56,912 nucleotides of DNA from Cochliopodium minus (lineage: Eukaryota; Discosea; Himatismenida; Cochliopodiidae). Of the stretch, positions 35,321 to 49,360 are shown piece after piece. The stretch is from NCBI GenBank assembly GCA_024220525.1, contig JAMYWO010000004.1, positions 114,728-171,639 on the forward strand, given 5' to 3'. Under the pieces are notes generated by a model. The model was not told where the DNA came from and did not search any database. It worked only from the letters and a program-made list of their open reading frames with translations. Both the position numbers and the translations under genes were made by a program. Each line of letters starts with the position of its first letter. The stretch's first letter is position 1.

Positions 35321-38300
35321 TTAGGTGAACATTTGAGTAAACTTTGCAGCCATACTTGGACCATTAGCAGAACAAATAGGTTGAAAGCTAGGGAGATTGT
35401 GATTTTTGATGTCATTTACGACGCCTAAAGTTTGGACGGAGACCAAGGCGATGGTACTGGAGGCGATGGCGATGAAAATGAGAAAGTTGACGTAGGATTG
35501 TTTTTTGTATTTTTTGACGAGATAAGCCACACCCACTTGACCCAAGATGGAAGCGAAAAATCCGACCACCTAAATAAAAATAAAAATAAAAATAAAATGG
35601 GTTTTGAAATTAAAAAAAAATTAAAAAAAAATTTTAAAAAAAATTTAAAATTTAATTTAACATTTAAAATTTAAAATTTAACATTTAAAATTTAAAAACC
35701 GTTATTTTTTTACCCAGAACCATACAGCAGCTTGCCAATCTAGTCTTCCCAAAATGATGAACTGAATAGAAGTAGAAGAAGCAGTGAAGATGACAGTGAA
35801 AGCACTAGTAGCAGCGGTGATCTGGACATTTCGAAAAAGTTTTTTTTAAAAAAAAAATTTTAGCAAAGTTTGAAAAAAAAAAAAAAATTACTTGGGGAAT
35901 GACTCCCAGTTCAATCATGATTGGAGACAAAATCATACCTTTTTTTTTTATTAAGAAAATTATTTGAAATATTGTTCAATAAAAATTTTTTTTTTTTTTT
36001 TAATAAAAATTAATTAAATATTTGAAAATGTAATGATTTTTGATACCAGCTCCGATCCCAAAAAATCCAGCTCCTATCCCTGCAAAGAAAGACATGAAAG
36101 GGAGCAATACAGTAACTTTGGGGGTGTATCTGATGTCCTCTTTCTGTAGAAAAAAAAAAGATTTAATAAAATGAAAAATTTTATTTAAAAAAAAACAAGA
36201 AATAGAAACAATAAAAAAAAAAAAGTAGAAATTAGAAAATAAAATAAATTATAGATGAAAAGAAAAAAAATAAAAATTCAATAAAAAAATAAAAAAAATA
36301 AAAAATTAAAAAAAAAAAAATCAAAAAAATAAAAATTCAATAAAAAAATTAAAAAAAATTTTAAAATATAAAAAATAAAAAAAAATAAAAAATAAAAAAA
36401 ATTTTTGCCAAAAATCTAAAGTTTGCTGCAACTTTTTCTTTGTGCCTACGAGCGAGCTTTCTTGAGACCAAATAAGTTACTGTTGAGACAAATGGGACGG
36501 CAGAGGCGAGAATAAGCCAGAACTGCCAAGTCCCACACTTTACACCGACAATACTTTTACCTGTTTGGTTTCCTTTAAGGATCACCACAATCATCAAGAA
36601 AAGAAACACGAATACAATAGTAAATATTTTCTTCAACGGAAATGTCTAAAAATGATGAAAAATAAAAAAAAATTAAAAAATAAAATGATAAAAAAAAATA
36701 AAAATAAAAAATTATATCATAATTATAAAAATAAAAAAAAAAATAAAAAAAATAAATAAAAAATGAAAATCATTTAATCAAATAAATAAAATATTGATAG
36801 ATAAAATTAATAAAAAATGAAAATAATTTAATAAAATATTAACAAATAAAATTAAACAAAAAAATATAAATAAATAAATAAATAAATAAAAAATTTCTTA
36901 CTTTAGCATCCTTCTTTAAAATTGTCTCGAGGTCATCGTTGATAGGATCGTTGAAGATGTCTTCATTGTAGATGGAGCTGGTGGAAGAGTTTGGGGGGTC
37001 GTTGATGCTTAAAGTTTCGACTTGCGCATTCTTCTCTGCTCTGTGGATCTCCAAAGCTTTCTTCAAGGTTTTGTAAGAGGCGATGACGAGAGTGACAGCG
37101 AGGAGAATGACTATGATGTATGATGGGAATGTCACGTTGAGGTAAACTCCCACGATCGTACCCAACAAAAGGCTCGGTTCAAAGATGTTCGCCTGTAAAA
37201 AAGATAGATTTGATGAAAAAAATTTTTTTTTTGAAATATTGTTGGTTAGTTTAAATGATCGATGATAGGATCGATATTAATCGGAATTAAATTGATCATT
37301 TTGATCATTATGAAGTAATGAGCCATCTTATAACTTCTCAATTCATAATTTGTTAAATGAATATGGAATGAATTATAATTTGTTTAGGTTTAAAAGAATT
37401 TAATACATAAGATCATTTTGAATCGAAAAAATATTATTAAATAAATAAATTTTAAATAAATAAATTTTAAAATTGATTTATCTCACTTTTTAAATTTAAT
37501 TTTTAAAAAATAATATTGACCAATAATGGGAATATAAAAGGGATTTTTCTTTACCAAATCGTAATCTATGATGGGTCTATCTGCTTTGGGATGTCTAATC
37601 CTCCAAGTGACCAAATAAGATCCTATAATATGTCAAGGAAATAACAAAAACGGAAATAAAAATAAAAAAAATCAAAGATATCAGAACGTTTGATAGATGA
37701 TGAATCCATTAATAGAATAAAAATAAAAAAATTTTTTTTTTTTTTTTTACCGATTCCCACACCACTGATTGTGATCTAGATGTAAAAGAAAAAATTTTGA
37801 AACAAAAATTAGATGTCTTTAAAATTAATTATTTCTTTATACCTTTGCAACTGGGATTGCTTGATGGGGAGTCAATCCAAGAATGACCATCAAGATGGGA
37901 GTATACATAGCACCTCCACCAATACCACTAGTTCGATCAAACAAAAAAAAGTGATATAAATAAATAAATTTCAGAGAAATGTATATATTTTTTTATTTTA
38001 AAATTCTTCTACCCTGCTGCCCCCAACATGCAAGCGAAAAATATAACAACAGTAGTCACCAAGAGCATATTCGAGAAGAATTTGCATTCTCCTGTCAGTG
38101 CTTGTGGGCATGGTGTTGTATCGTTTGTCTCCCGTTTGAAGCATTTGTTGGAAGAGCTGCACCATCCACAAAGTGGATTATCTATGCAATGATAACAAGT
38201 GGTTTCGAGGGTGCATTCTGAGTAATTTTTAAAAAAAAAAAGATGAATATTTGTTTATGCACACTATATTTAATGTATTTCAATGAAATAGTTAATATAT

Positions 38301-38458
38301 TTTGAGATTTTACTATCAACAGATGAAGTGAGTGATCCTTTTTTGAATTTATATAAATAATTTATTTTAATCAAAATTTTTTTGTTTGATCTTATCAAAC
38401 CTCCACATCCATAAATAGATATTAATACAAAAATGATGAGGATATATTTGAAAATCAT
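35321..38458 (-). CDS. TauE/SafE-family membrane protein with N-terminal PSI domain
   Basis: About nine exons. ATG 38458 starts a signal peptide (MIFKYILIIFVLISIYGCG). The exon at about 38220-38020 encodes a Cys-rich PSI (plexin-like) domain: CYHCIDNPLCGWCSSSNKC. This leads into the first membrane helix, VVIFFACMLGAAG. The TauE/SafE signature follows in two halves: GIGGGAMYTPILMVILGLTP with HPKADRPIIDYDL, then FFAGIGAGFFGIGAG with MILSPIMIELGVIPQ. Helices LLGTIVGVYLNVTFPSYII and FWVVGFFASILGQVG fit the eight-helix fold of PF01925. A hydrophilic loop (36900-37010) separates the halves. Bacterial members export sulfonates or sulfite. The eukaryotic substrate is not established. The PSI domain would face the lumen or outside. 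The protein ends at 35321. Confidence 0.82.
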
Positions 38459-38663
38459 TCCCAAAAGAATATATTTTTCTTTTTTTTAATTTTTTTCCAT
38501 ATTTTTTGAAATACAAACAAAGGAGAAAAGTTGGAAGAATTTTAATTCAAACATTCAAAGAACACCTATATTATAACTTTTAAAAGATAAAGTAAATATA
38601 GGTGAAATATTAATTTTTTTTTGATTGTGAATGAAAATAATTTAATTATCATATCGAAATGAT

Positions 38664-41600
38664 TCAGATATCAAAGAATTTTTCTAGAGAAGAATGTTTA
38701 TAGTTCTTGATTTTTCCTCTTGCGTTGATAATAATTTTTAGATCATGGATAACTTTGGAGATATCGAAAAGTTGTGTTTCAGGATCAGAATGATGAATCA
38801 TTTGGGAAACTCTCTTGGAGAAAAAATCAAATAAGTGTTGAGAGATGGGAGATCCAAATTCATCGAACAATTCTTTTTGTTCAGGACACCTGACGAGAAA
38901 ACCAGAAGCGTCAAGGATATCCATATCGTGCAATCTGTTGAAATTCGAGATGTTTTCATCACATTCAATAGAAAAACGGTTTTCTTTTCTTTGAATGTTG
39001 AAATCATCAGGGACAAACTTTCCAAAGAGAATGTGGAGGTACTTTAACTCTTTTTCATCGTAAAAGTATTCTCCATTGAAAACTTTGACCATTGTGATGA
39101 GAAGTAATTCTTCTTCTGTAAATTTAACAGGGTTGACAGTTGTTTTCCCACTAAGATCACTCAAGAAGATAAGAGAAACATCTTTTTGACTTTTTTTCAA
39201 AAGTTGGAGTCTTATTTGGCCTGCTTCTCTTCCACTTATCAATAAAATTCTAGGTATTTTATTTCTGAAAAGGAGAAAACAGTCAACAGGTCTCAGGTAG
39301 TGATCGGAACAGCTGTTGTTTAGTTTGACAGTGTTCATATAATTGATAGTGGTGAATGTTTCTTTGTTCCATTTTAAAGTTTGAGGGATTTCGCTTAAAG
39401 ACATGTAACTATCAGAAAGACTTCTCAACAAATGTCCTCTGTTGAAAAATTGGGAGTGAAAAATTTCTGAAAAGTTCCAGTCAACTTCAGAAAGAGGAGA
39501 ATACTTTTTGAATTCCATTGCAACTTCTTGTTCAACCAAAACTTCCACCTCAATATGTTTCTCTTCATCTTTCTCAAAATCAGAACTGTTGAAGATTCCT
39601 TTGGATAAATGTTCATCATAGAAAGAGGTGATTATTGAGAGATTCTTTTTCACAATCATTTTTCTTTCTCTGATTTCTCTGTTATCCATCCCCTTCCAGA
39701 ATAGGAGAGTTTGGACTCCTGTGTAACTCCCCAAATAATCATTCAAATCCACTATTTCTTTTTGGTAAGCATAAATACTTTCTAGATCCCAAACCTGTTG
39801 TCTTTTCAGATATTTCTCACAAATCTCTATTTGTTCATTTTTCTTTGATTGAATCTCGTAAGATGCTTTTTCAAATTCAAAGTGAGCCCCGTTCAAAGCC
39901 ACATAAATAAGAGCATTGTTGGTAGTTTCCACAGTATTTGTAGTTACCCACTCTAAAATGTCTTTGATTGTAGGATTTTTAATACCAAATCTCCTTGTGA
40001 TAGACTTTTCGATTTTGCTTTCTGCCCATATTATTACTTTTTGAGTTTTTCCAAGTTGTCTCAATCTGAGGGCTCCTTGATTGAGTTGGTCTTTTTGTGT
40101 GGAGACTGCACAAGTGAGTATCCCCACCGTTTTCAGCGGTAATTTTAAGTCAACTCCCCTTGTATGTTTTTCTGATAAGAATTGAATTTAAAAATTAGTT
40201 TATAAAAAATGAAATTAGAAATTGAATTTTACCATCTATGTACAAAAACAGTTGTTCTGGTGGAATTCTGCAGTGTTCTTGAGGAATTATTTTTTTATCC
40301 CTGCTCAATACAAAGATTGAATCATTTTCATCAAAGTAGATCACCCCTCTGATCCTAATCGGCCCATTTTCCAAAATATAATCAGCTGTCTCAAGATTAG
40401 AAATTCCAAGAATGAAAGCTCCTACGTCAATTAAAGAATTGCAATTTCCATCTTTGGAGAGATATTCTACAGCTTCTTCGAGGAATTCAAGACTATTCTC
40501 AAAAGATACAAATTTGAAATCAGAATTTCCAAGAATGTACAGCATTTTCCCATTTGTTAATACTTGCGAAAGTGGTTTATCCGATTTAACAAAGTGAGGC
40601 AAAGTGAGTTTCTTATCATCTGTCCCAGAAAATCCTGAACATCTCAAGCTTTCATTGGGTATAATGGATTGTGATGTGATATGGTTTGCATTTGCAGACA
40701 ACTTGTATTTGAATTCAAAGCAATTCTCGGGGAAAACGAATTGGTTCATGAAGAAGAAGACTAGATCAATGTTTCTCCCGAGATATTCTGATCCAATCTT
40801 CAAAATTTTCTTATTTTCAATGTCAAAATTGTCGCGAGATTTAAGGCAGTGAGGAACTTCAACTTGAGAAATACCAAATGTTTTTTCAACAAAACTGCCA
40901 AAGTTCTTTCTTCCATCTTCTGGAGAATAGGTTTTGTCCAATCTCTTTATTGACTTGTAAAACAAATCAGAATGTAAACCACGGTACAAAAATGAAAGTA
41001 TTGTAAATCCTATTTTTTTGAAAAATCAATTGATTAAAAAAAAGTTTAAGATTTTTACCAAACAAAACATCAATGTTACTGAAATCAGATCTTAGAGATG
41101 GAGAATCTTTTCCATGAAATGGAATTGCAATCAACTTTTCTGGGCACTCATCCAAGTGACAGTTTAGTCCATACTTTACTCTATAAGCTTGATTGCAAAC
41201 GTGAAACAAGATACCTTCGTTCAACCATCCTCTTAAAATGAGAATATGTGCATTCAGATCCAAACTCTTGTTTTTAATTTCAGAAATCAAAATTTTTTCC
41301 TCATTTTTTTTTAGTTTTCCATTCAAGTATTTTCCTATTATTGGAGAAAGTTTGTTATCGCCAGATGATTTTCTCATGAACTTTCCAAAATGCTCATCTT
41401 CTAAATACAATTCAACAAGAAGTGGTTGAATTTTGTTTTGATAAAATGTTCGATCTAACAACATTATCTTTGGTACCTTTGTTTTTAAAAAATTAATGAT
41501 AAAGAAAAATGATGAAGTATTAGAATTTTTTACTCCGTTTCCATTTCTCCACTTTTGATCATAACTTACGTATCCTTCTTCTTTTCCTTGTAACAATATC

Positions 41601-44600
41601 TCTTTCACTTTAGGATTTTCAAATAAGAATGAAAAGATCTTCTGAGGGATCAACCATCTCATTTCGCCTCCTTCAACAACATTTCTGTCTCCTGTAGTAT
41701 AATTAAGCTCCGTACCATGTCTCAGGATAATATCAGATTCATCAAGAACATCATAATATGGAAATTTGAGGATCTCGGTCAAAAGTCGATGTTTTTCTAT
41801 GAGATCTGATCTTGACTTTGTTGAATTAATTGAAATTTGCTTCATCACTTCCAAAACAACAACTTTTGATACAGTTTCTAATTCTTCGCTCTTTTTCTCG
41901 AGTCGATCCTTCAATGAAGCTTTTTGATGTTTATCAATAGGAGCATCAATAATTTTGTTGTTTTCATCAATTATTCTTATGGTGACAAGATACTTTTTCA
42001 AAAGCTCCAATTCTTCATTAACAGTTTTTTCCGGTTGAATCTTTTCGTATGAACTCAACATTTTGAGTTTGATAGGCTCAAAGTCCAAGATATCACCGGC
42101 ATTTTCGGCATCCAACAGTTGCATATGAACTTCTCTTTCTTTTAAGCTCAAGCACATTCTATGGGAAGAAGTAATGACAATCACACTCTTTTGTTCCAAA
42201 CACTCCATCAAATGATCCTTGATTATGTTCAAGTTTTGGAAAGATATGTCAATGGAACGATCGAAAGGTAAAATAGTAACTTTTCTGTTAATGAATCCTC
42301 CTGTCTTTCTTCTCACCATTTCTTTCATTATTGGTAGAAGTGGTTCTAGAACAGTTATCCTAAAAATGTTCTCTTTGTTTGAGAAATGATTACAAAGCAA
42401 GAAAATAATGATTGATGATTTTCCTTCTCCCATTTGAAGTTGCCAAACTTAACAAAAGAATAATAATTAATTCATTTTTTAAAAAAATTTAATGGACTTT
42501 ACCTTCATCTTTATTTTTTGATTCAATCATTTTATTGACGAGTTCTACTTGAGTTGTTCTAAAAATAATCTTGTTTTCAAGTTCTATAAAATTTAAATTT
42601 AGTTAAATAAAAACATAGAATTCAATGAGAAAATTACCAAACAAAATCCAGTCAGGCTTATCTTCTTTATTAAATTTCAACCTTGGACTCAACAGTTCTC
42701 GAGCTACATCTTGGAAGATAAAGTTTGTTTCTTCTTCGTTATCATATTCTTTTGACAATTTCTCTTTGCATCTAATAAGCGTTTCAACAATTATTTCTTC
42801 TTTGCAATATTTTAGGATCAACCCAAAAATAAAATCTTTATGTTTTTTGATGAAAGGATTTATCAGATCGAGTTTGGAATCATCATTCAAAAGGATCAAC
42901 AAATCAGATTTTGAGAAGGAGATACTTGAAGAATGTTGAAAAAGATTGAAAAGATCTGTTTTTTGGGAGAAGAAGCAATCGATCCTATCCCACATTTTCT
43001 TTGCAATCACTTTTGATGAAAGGATTAGATCACTTATTTCCTTCAGTAAATCATTTTTTGACAACTTTTCTTTAAGGGAGAAAACATCTTCGTCTGTTTC
43101 ATGAAATTTTATCCAGCTATCCTCCATCTCTTCACGATAAGTAGTGGCACATTTTACTTCATCATCATCACCTATTTCTTCTGAGATTTTTTTGAGAGGA
43201 AAATCAATTGTTTTTTTTGGTTTTTGTGGCTTCATTTCAATGATCTTTTCAAAACAGATACTCGAATTTTCAACAGAAAGATTGGAGAGATCACAATCAA
43301 ACTCCCCTTCAAAATTGGGGATCATTTTTTGAGGAGGATGACTGATGATTTCACATCGAGGATGGAATTTAGAAATCTCTTCCCATTCGATTGTATCGAT
43401 AAGTTTATCTGATTTTGAAATTATATCTATGATGAAGTTGTTTAAGACAAAGTGATTATACTTTTCACTGATGTAGTTGTTGATTGTGTCTTTAATTTCT
43501 TTGCTAATATAAGTAAGGTGAGGAAAAGAATAGAATTCTGTTAAAGGTGATTTAAAATTCTTGAAAACTCCGTCTTCAAAGTAATTAGATATGTATTTGA
43601 TGATTTCATTTCTATCTTTTCTGTGATCAATAACTTTTTTTTTGTAGTATTCAAGTGTTTCATAAATTGAATATTGGCGTTCAGGATCTTTTAAGCTTGA
43701 TTCTAATTTTTTAAATAAGTCAATTTGAATTTGAGAGTGATTTAAAAGCTTTGAATTTATGTTCCAAGTTGTTGTTGTGGGTTTAAGATGATCAGGAAGA
43801 GAAGAAAATTGTTTTTTATTTTTATGTATAATTAACATTACTTTAGCAAAGGAGATGTAGGTATCAAAATTCTTTTCTCTATTCGTTTTTATCAACAAAT
43901 CCAACAAACATGTAAAGAAGGGAGAAAAGGGGATATTAGAAAGAGCAGTTTCATAAATTGAAAGGAGGCAATGATTCCCAAAGATTGTTCTCCTATAACT
44001 ATCATAATTCAAAAAATCGATTGGGTTGTAAAGTATTTCAAACGATTGTTCTAATGATTTAGATAATTGGGATAAACTCAATGGTTTACTTTTAAGATCA
44101 GAGAAAGTTTTGTTGTAAGATAGGATCGTTGTTTGAGTGGTTTTTTTGTTTGGTTCTCTGGATGGTTCTTTAATAATTTGGTAGGAGTAAGAAGATAATG
44201 AAATTTCACTGAACAACCATTCTTTCAAAATTTTTTCTTCCCCTTTCAAAAGATTGAGATGTGAAATATTTTCTTTTTCTCTTTCAAATCTAAACAATAA
44301 ATTTTGAAGTAAAGGAATATTTTGTTTGAGAAATTCATTGGTTTCAGTAATTAAATGAGAAGAATTGGGAAAGAGAAAGTGCAATTTTGTAGTTTCCATC
44401 AACAAAAGAGAAACTTTAAGGGTAACAGATACTCTATTTCTGTTTTTATTTTGCCCTTTTTTAAAGAAATGTTTTAACAGTTGGATTTGGTTGGAAGTAA
44501 AAGGTTCTATTTGAGAAATTTTGCTGATCAAATCAAACGAAACTTGGTAACCATTCTTGTCAAAGAAATCTATCTTCCCAGAAGATCCAAAGTTGAAAAA

Positions 44601-47600
44601 GAGAAGTGAAAGAAAAATGTTAGAATCAATGTCAGTCCCTTCTATTCTCTTCAATACATTATTTACATTATACTTGAAATATTTTGCTCCAACTCCAAAA
44701 GAATTGTTATTAAATTCGAATGTTTGATCATAATAATTCTTTTCTTCGAAAATTCTGTTAGGAATTACAATAATTTGATCGTCTTCGTTTTCTATCTTGT
44801 TGAGGAGGAGATAATTGTGAAATCCTTTGAATATCTTGAGGTTTTGGTTGTTGGAGATGATGTATCCATTGAATTGTTTAGAAAGCCAATATTTCTTTAC
44901 TTCATTGTAATTGAAATCAAGATCCAATCTTGGAAGAGATATAGAAGTAAGAAGAGAGAGATCATTTGCCCTTTCTACGTTTGAATAAAATACAATATCT
45001 TGATTGTTTTCGATGTAAGAAAATTTGAATGGAAGAAGATGCTTGGAGATGTTTTCAAAAGGGACAATAAAACCTTTCCCTTCTCTATTAATCTTGTTAT
45101 TGGAAAGATCCCAAATGTGCGAAACTCCATCATTTACAAACCAGATTTCATTTTTTGAAAGGATGATGAAATGGAAATGTTGTTGAACAATGGGAGAAGG
45201 GAGATGAGATAAAGAAGATTTTGGTACAAATGCAAGAAATTCTTGTGTTTCTGTATCATAAAATTCAATCAATAAGCCATTTTTCACTAACTCTGTGAAT
45301 CTGTATTTTGGTGAAGAGTCAACAGATATAAAGCAAGGGATCTCTTGATCATCAACTTTTTTTATAGAAGGTGATACGATGATATCTTTGTTTTCCAGCA
45401 ACTCTTTGTAATCAGGATTGTTCATGAAATTTGATGGCAATTTTTGTGTGGATTTCCCTTCGAAATAAAATTTTCCCTCCATCAAATCAAGCTGATATCC
45501 ACCATTTGTTAGAATTCCATCCCTATAATCAAATTTATCATTTCTCCAATTTGGATCAATCTTTTGAAAGAACTTGCAAAGAAAGTTAGGATCAAAGAGT
45601 TTTAACAAGTGTTTCTCCATGCCATAAACGATTTGATCAACATACAATTGATACTTGTTTTCTGTTTTCAAATTCTTCAGTTTTAAAAGCTCCATTTGAT
45701 ATCTTGACTCGATTATTTTCTCCAAATTAGATTCATTAATCTTATCTGCATCTACAAAAGAAATGATTATCAAGGAATGAATATTCAGCTTTTGAGAATT
45801 ATCTGTTTGTTCTTCATCCTTTAACCAATGTAAGAGAACATCTCTGATCTCAATCATCGCTTTTAAGACTCCTTCTTGTAAGTTTTTGTCCAGATTGGAA
45901 TAAAGAAGAAAAAGAGCTTCAATGTAATTAGCAACTTCCAAATAATTAGAGGACTTTTCTTTCAAAGAAATACAACTTTCTTTCAAAGTATCTATTAAAT
46001 CTTCAATAACTTTTGGTTCACAGTCTAAGAGATGATGCAAAATAGAAGTATTATCAATGGAACATCTCAACTCGAACAAAGTTTGAAAAATAATTCCACT
46101 GTAAGAAACAGGAAGTTTCTTGTTTTTGATTGCAATGTTTAATCTTTGGATTTGAATGAGAGGGTTTGATCTTATAAAAGAGATATCCAAGAATTGAGAA
46201 GATTCTAAGTTACTGGGTATTTCATTTTGAACAGAAAGCAACCCGTTCTCTGTCATGTGTTGGTTCTCGGTTTGAGCCCTTGAGACAGAAAAAGAAGAAG
46301 TGGAAGGAGAAGTTATAAAGGAGAGTTCAGATATTGGATTATTATGACCGCTGTTAAGATAAACCCTGGTCCGATCACAATTATACCAATTATTGTGTTG
46401 CACAGAATAACAACTGTCATATTTAAATTTAGAAAATCCTCTTAAAGCTTCTTCTTGGGAACAAATAAAAGATCTTTTTCTCAAGTAATGGAACAGTTTT
46501 GGTAGGTATTCGTTACTTTTGTCAGCAAATACTTCACTTGTAACTCTACAAATATAATCTTCTGTTTTCAATCTTTTGTTTATCACATTCCCTTTTCCAT
46601 TTGCAACAGCAAGGTCAAAACACAGCTTTACGTCAATTTCACTTTCGTGACTATGACTGTTTATTTCTTTATATTTGCGAAAATCCAAAATATTCCTTTC
46701 TAAGAAAGACAAATTTTTGAATTGAGAGAAAAATGTTTTAAGGCTGAAAAGTATCTTTGTCCAAATCCTTTCGCTGCAAACAAGGTTATCAATTTTTTCG
46801 ACAAAATTATAAGAAGGAAAAGTGGAATTCCTGAAAAGATGTCCAAAACTTGGATCTTCATCAAAAAAAAAAAAAATTAAATTGATTTTGAAATAATTGA
46901 AAAGTGAAAACTCAAAATTACCGTTTCTAATGAGAATGATGGTAATGGCATAAACAAAAAATTCAAAACACAAATATTTAGTGTAATAAACAGCGCTTTT
47001 TGTTGAATTGTATAGACTTTCTTGAGAAGATGAGAATAAATCACAAAGTTGGGAGAGAAAATATGCCAATTTCGTATCATCCCTCGAGAAACTTCCGTAA
47101 TTATGATTTAAAATCTTCAAATTGTACAATTGTTCAACAAATATATCGAAATGAGAAGAGACAACAGTTGGAATTTTGTTTGTAGATGAAATTTCTTTGA
47201 AAAATGTTTCTACATCATTCACAATGTTTTGTTTACTCAAATTGACAGCCACACTGATTTTTGAAGATTTTAACTTAGTGTAACCTAGAGAATTTCCATA
47301 ATTAAAGTTGTGAAGTGTGTTTTGCTTCAAGAAAGGAACATATTTGAAGACGATATCAGAATTTGAAGAGATGTTAGTGAAATCCATTGACTCTCTTTCA
47401 TTCAAAAGTTTTTCAATTTGATTGATCATGTTGGATGTAATTGGCTCAAACTTTTTTTTTAGAGTTTCATTCTTTAGGTTGATCACATGTGTTGAAATAT
47501 TCTGGACAGCTTCGTTGAGAATGGTGACATCTTTGTGGCTTATCTCCTTTTTAGATCTCAAATTTTTGAAAAATTCTGAAAGCAACCAAGACTTATAAGT

Positions 47601-48305
47601 AAAGAAAAACTCTTCCTCTTTCTCTTCCTCCTCTTTTAGTATCCTGAATAGAATAGAAACGGTCTTAAAAATGACATGCCAAATATGTAAGGGAGAGCTA
47701 TCGAGGAAAGGAAAAGATGTTGGTACTTGTTTTGCTGTTCCTTTGAGAATTGGAAGAACAACTTCATACAAAGCTTTTTCATTGGATGTTTGATTCTTGA
47801 TTATTATTAGCATGTTGATGATTTCCACAGTGATGTTGTTTGGATTTATATTCTCAATTAAAAAATAGGGAGAGGATAATGGCTTTGAGTCGTTGAATGT
47901 CGATGAGTGATATGTGCTTCCAGGATTGATTATTATCCAATCTAAATTTTTAGTATCTTCCTTATTTCTCTTTATCAAGGCATATATATTCCATCCACAT
48001 GGCAAAATCATAATGTTATCCACATTTTTTATCCTTTCCAAATAGTTTGATGCCAATTGAACTTTATCTTTTTTTTCATCTCTACTTAATTTCAGATCTT
48101 CAAGAAAATTCTCCATAACAGATTGGAATTCTTCTCTATTTATTGAAAATGAAAAATCCCTCGCAAATTTAATTATGCTCTCCAAAATGCTCTTTTCTGT
48201 ATTCTTATGTTCAGGGCTGATCTCGTTATCTATATTGTCATAACCAAAAACTAATTCACAAACTTGGGAGAGATTAATATCATAAATTTTTGATTGAATC
48301 ATCAC
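38664..48305 (-). CDS. giant DUF3638/DUF3645 NTPase (helicase-like)
   Basis: Five exons (48305-42638, 42583-42503, 42447-41059, 41009-40233, 40171-38664) join in frame to about 3,140 residues. The first 1,850 residues are a huge unannotated region with an early LPCGWNIYALIKRN block. The DUF3638 core begins where exons 1-3 join (WILFELEN, then RTTQVELVNKMI) and contains a Walker A-like QMGEGKSS near residue 1920. A DExD-like LDESD lies near 2150. The DUF3645 block YRVKYGLN, with IPFHGKDSPSLRSDF, comes just before the exon 3/4 junction. It continues with FSGTDD and a helicase-motif-V-like KHTRGVDLKLP at the start of exon 5 (about residue 2640). TQKDQLNQGALRLRQLGK then matches the usual family tail. 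Such proteins occur in fungi, plants and protists with unknown function. The motifs indicate an SF2-like ATPase. There is no signal peptide. Confidence 0.88.
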
Positions 48306-49360
48306 AATAAGATTAATGTTTAAATTTTTTTTATATTTTTAATATTTATTAAATGATTTTATTTTGAAGATTCCAAAAAAAACCAAATTGGAGATTTGTT
48401 CATTTTCATTCTTAAAAAATTCTTTATAGAACCAAACTGGTTTGATTAAATTTATATAAACAATCGAACTTTGAGATTTACTTGGTTCATTTTAATAAAC
48501 ATTGTAAATTGGAAAATATAAAAAAAGGAAAGATAAACAGAAACATTTCAATTGTTGATGGGTTAAATGACAATAAGAATTAGGATTAGTTTTGATTTTA
48601 AAATCATTATATTTCTAAAATTATACCTCCAAATTTCCTCATATGAATAACCAATGAAAGAATCTGAGAATATATGATATTCCATTCAATATATGAATAA
48701 ATGATTCGATTTCATTGAGAAAATCTATAACATTCTTGAAAAAGGATTTCAGAATTTAAATATTGGCGGATTTGATTCGAAATAACTGTGATACTATAGA
48801 TGATAAATTTTCAATTTAATATTTATTTGAATCCTTGTTATTTATTTAAAGATTATTGATTATTTGTAATTGTTGAATTTATTCCATCCATAAATTTGTT
48901 TAATAGCTTAATTATAGTAGGATGTGGCTTAAGAAATTTAGCCATGTGGTATTTAATGATAACGATGATCTAAAATTTCAAAACTGATTTATAATAAGCT
49001 TTTTTTTTTTTTTGATTATTGAAGATTTTTCAATGGTATTTTAGATATGTAATCAACCTGAAGTCGATTTTTATTGAGCGATATTTTTTTATTTACTCAT
49101 AATTTTGAATTTGAATATGTAATAAAATTTGTTGCAATTGTTCATTTTTATCGTGTATTTGAGGTTTGATTAATTTAATCATTGTACATGCAGAGTCTGA
49201 TTTCCGCTTTTTATTGCTCAATAAAAATCGACTTCAGGTTGATTAAGGAATATTATTACCATTTTACTTGATTTTTTTTTATTTTTTTCAGTTATTTTGA
49301 ATCTTCAAATATGATATTGAGTTTGAATTTTCACAAAAAATAAAAAAAGTTGTCCAAACA
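48306..49360. other. long divergent intergenic region with an inverted repeat
   Basis: At 1,055 bp this is the longest non-coding spacer in the window. It is A/T-rich, separates the divergent DUF3638 and RCC1-like genes, and must hold both promoters. Its one clear structure is the inverted repeat at 49050-49245. No coding frame or tRNA is seen. Confidence 0.6.
49050..49245. mobile_element. MITE-like element: 30-bp perfect terminal inverted repeats
   Basis: The arm at 49050-49079 (starting taatcaacctgaagtcgatt) is the exact reverse complement of 49216-49245 over 30 bp, with 136 bp between. The outermost TA on both sides would fit a TA target duplication of the Tc1/mariner kind. The interior is A/T-rich with no open frame. 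A regulatory or RNA hairpin is the alternative. With one copy in the window the mobile nature is inferred. Confidence 0.55.

Noticed and set aside
36200-36420. A-rich tract as a possible centromere, origin or retroposon tail
   Set aside because: It is an intron of the TauE/SafE gene and resembles the A/T runs in most introns here.
48306-49049. tRNA or other RNA gene in the long intergenic spacer
   Set aside because: No cloverleaf-like G+C stems or conserved T-loop were seen in reading either strand; a tRNA scan would settle it.
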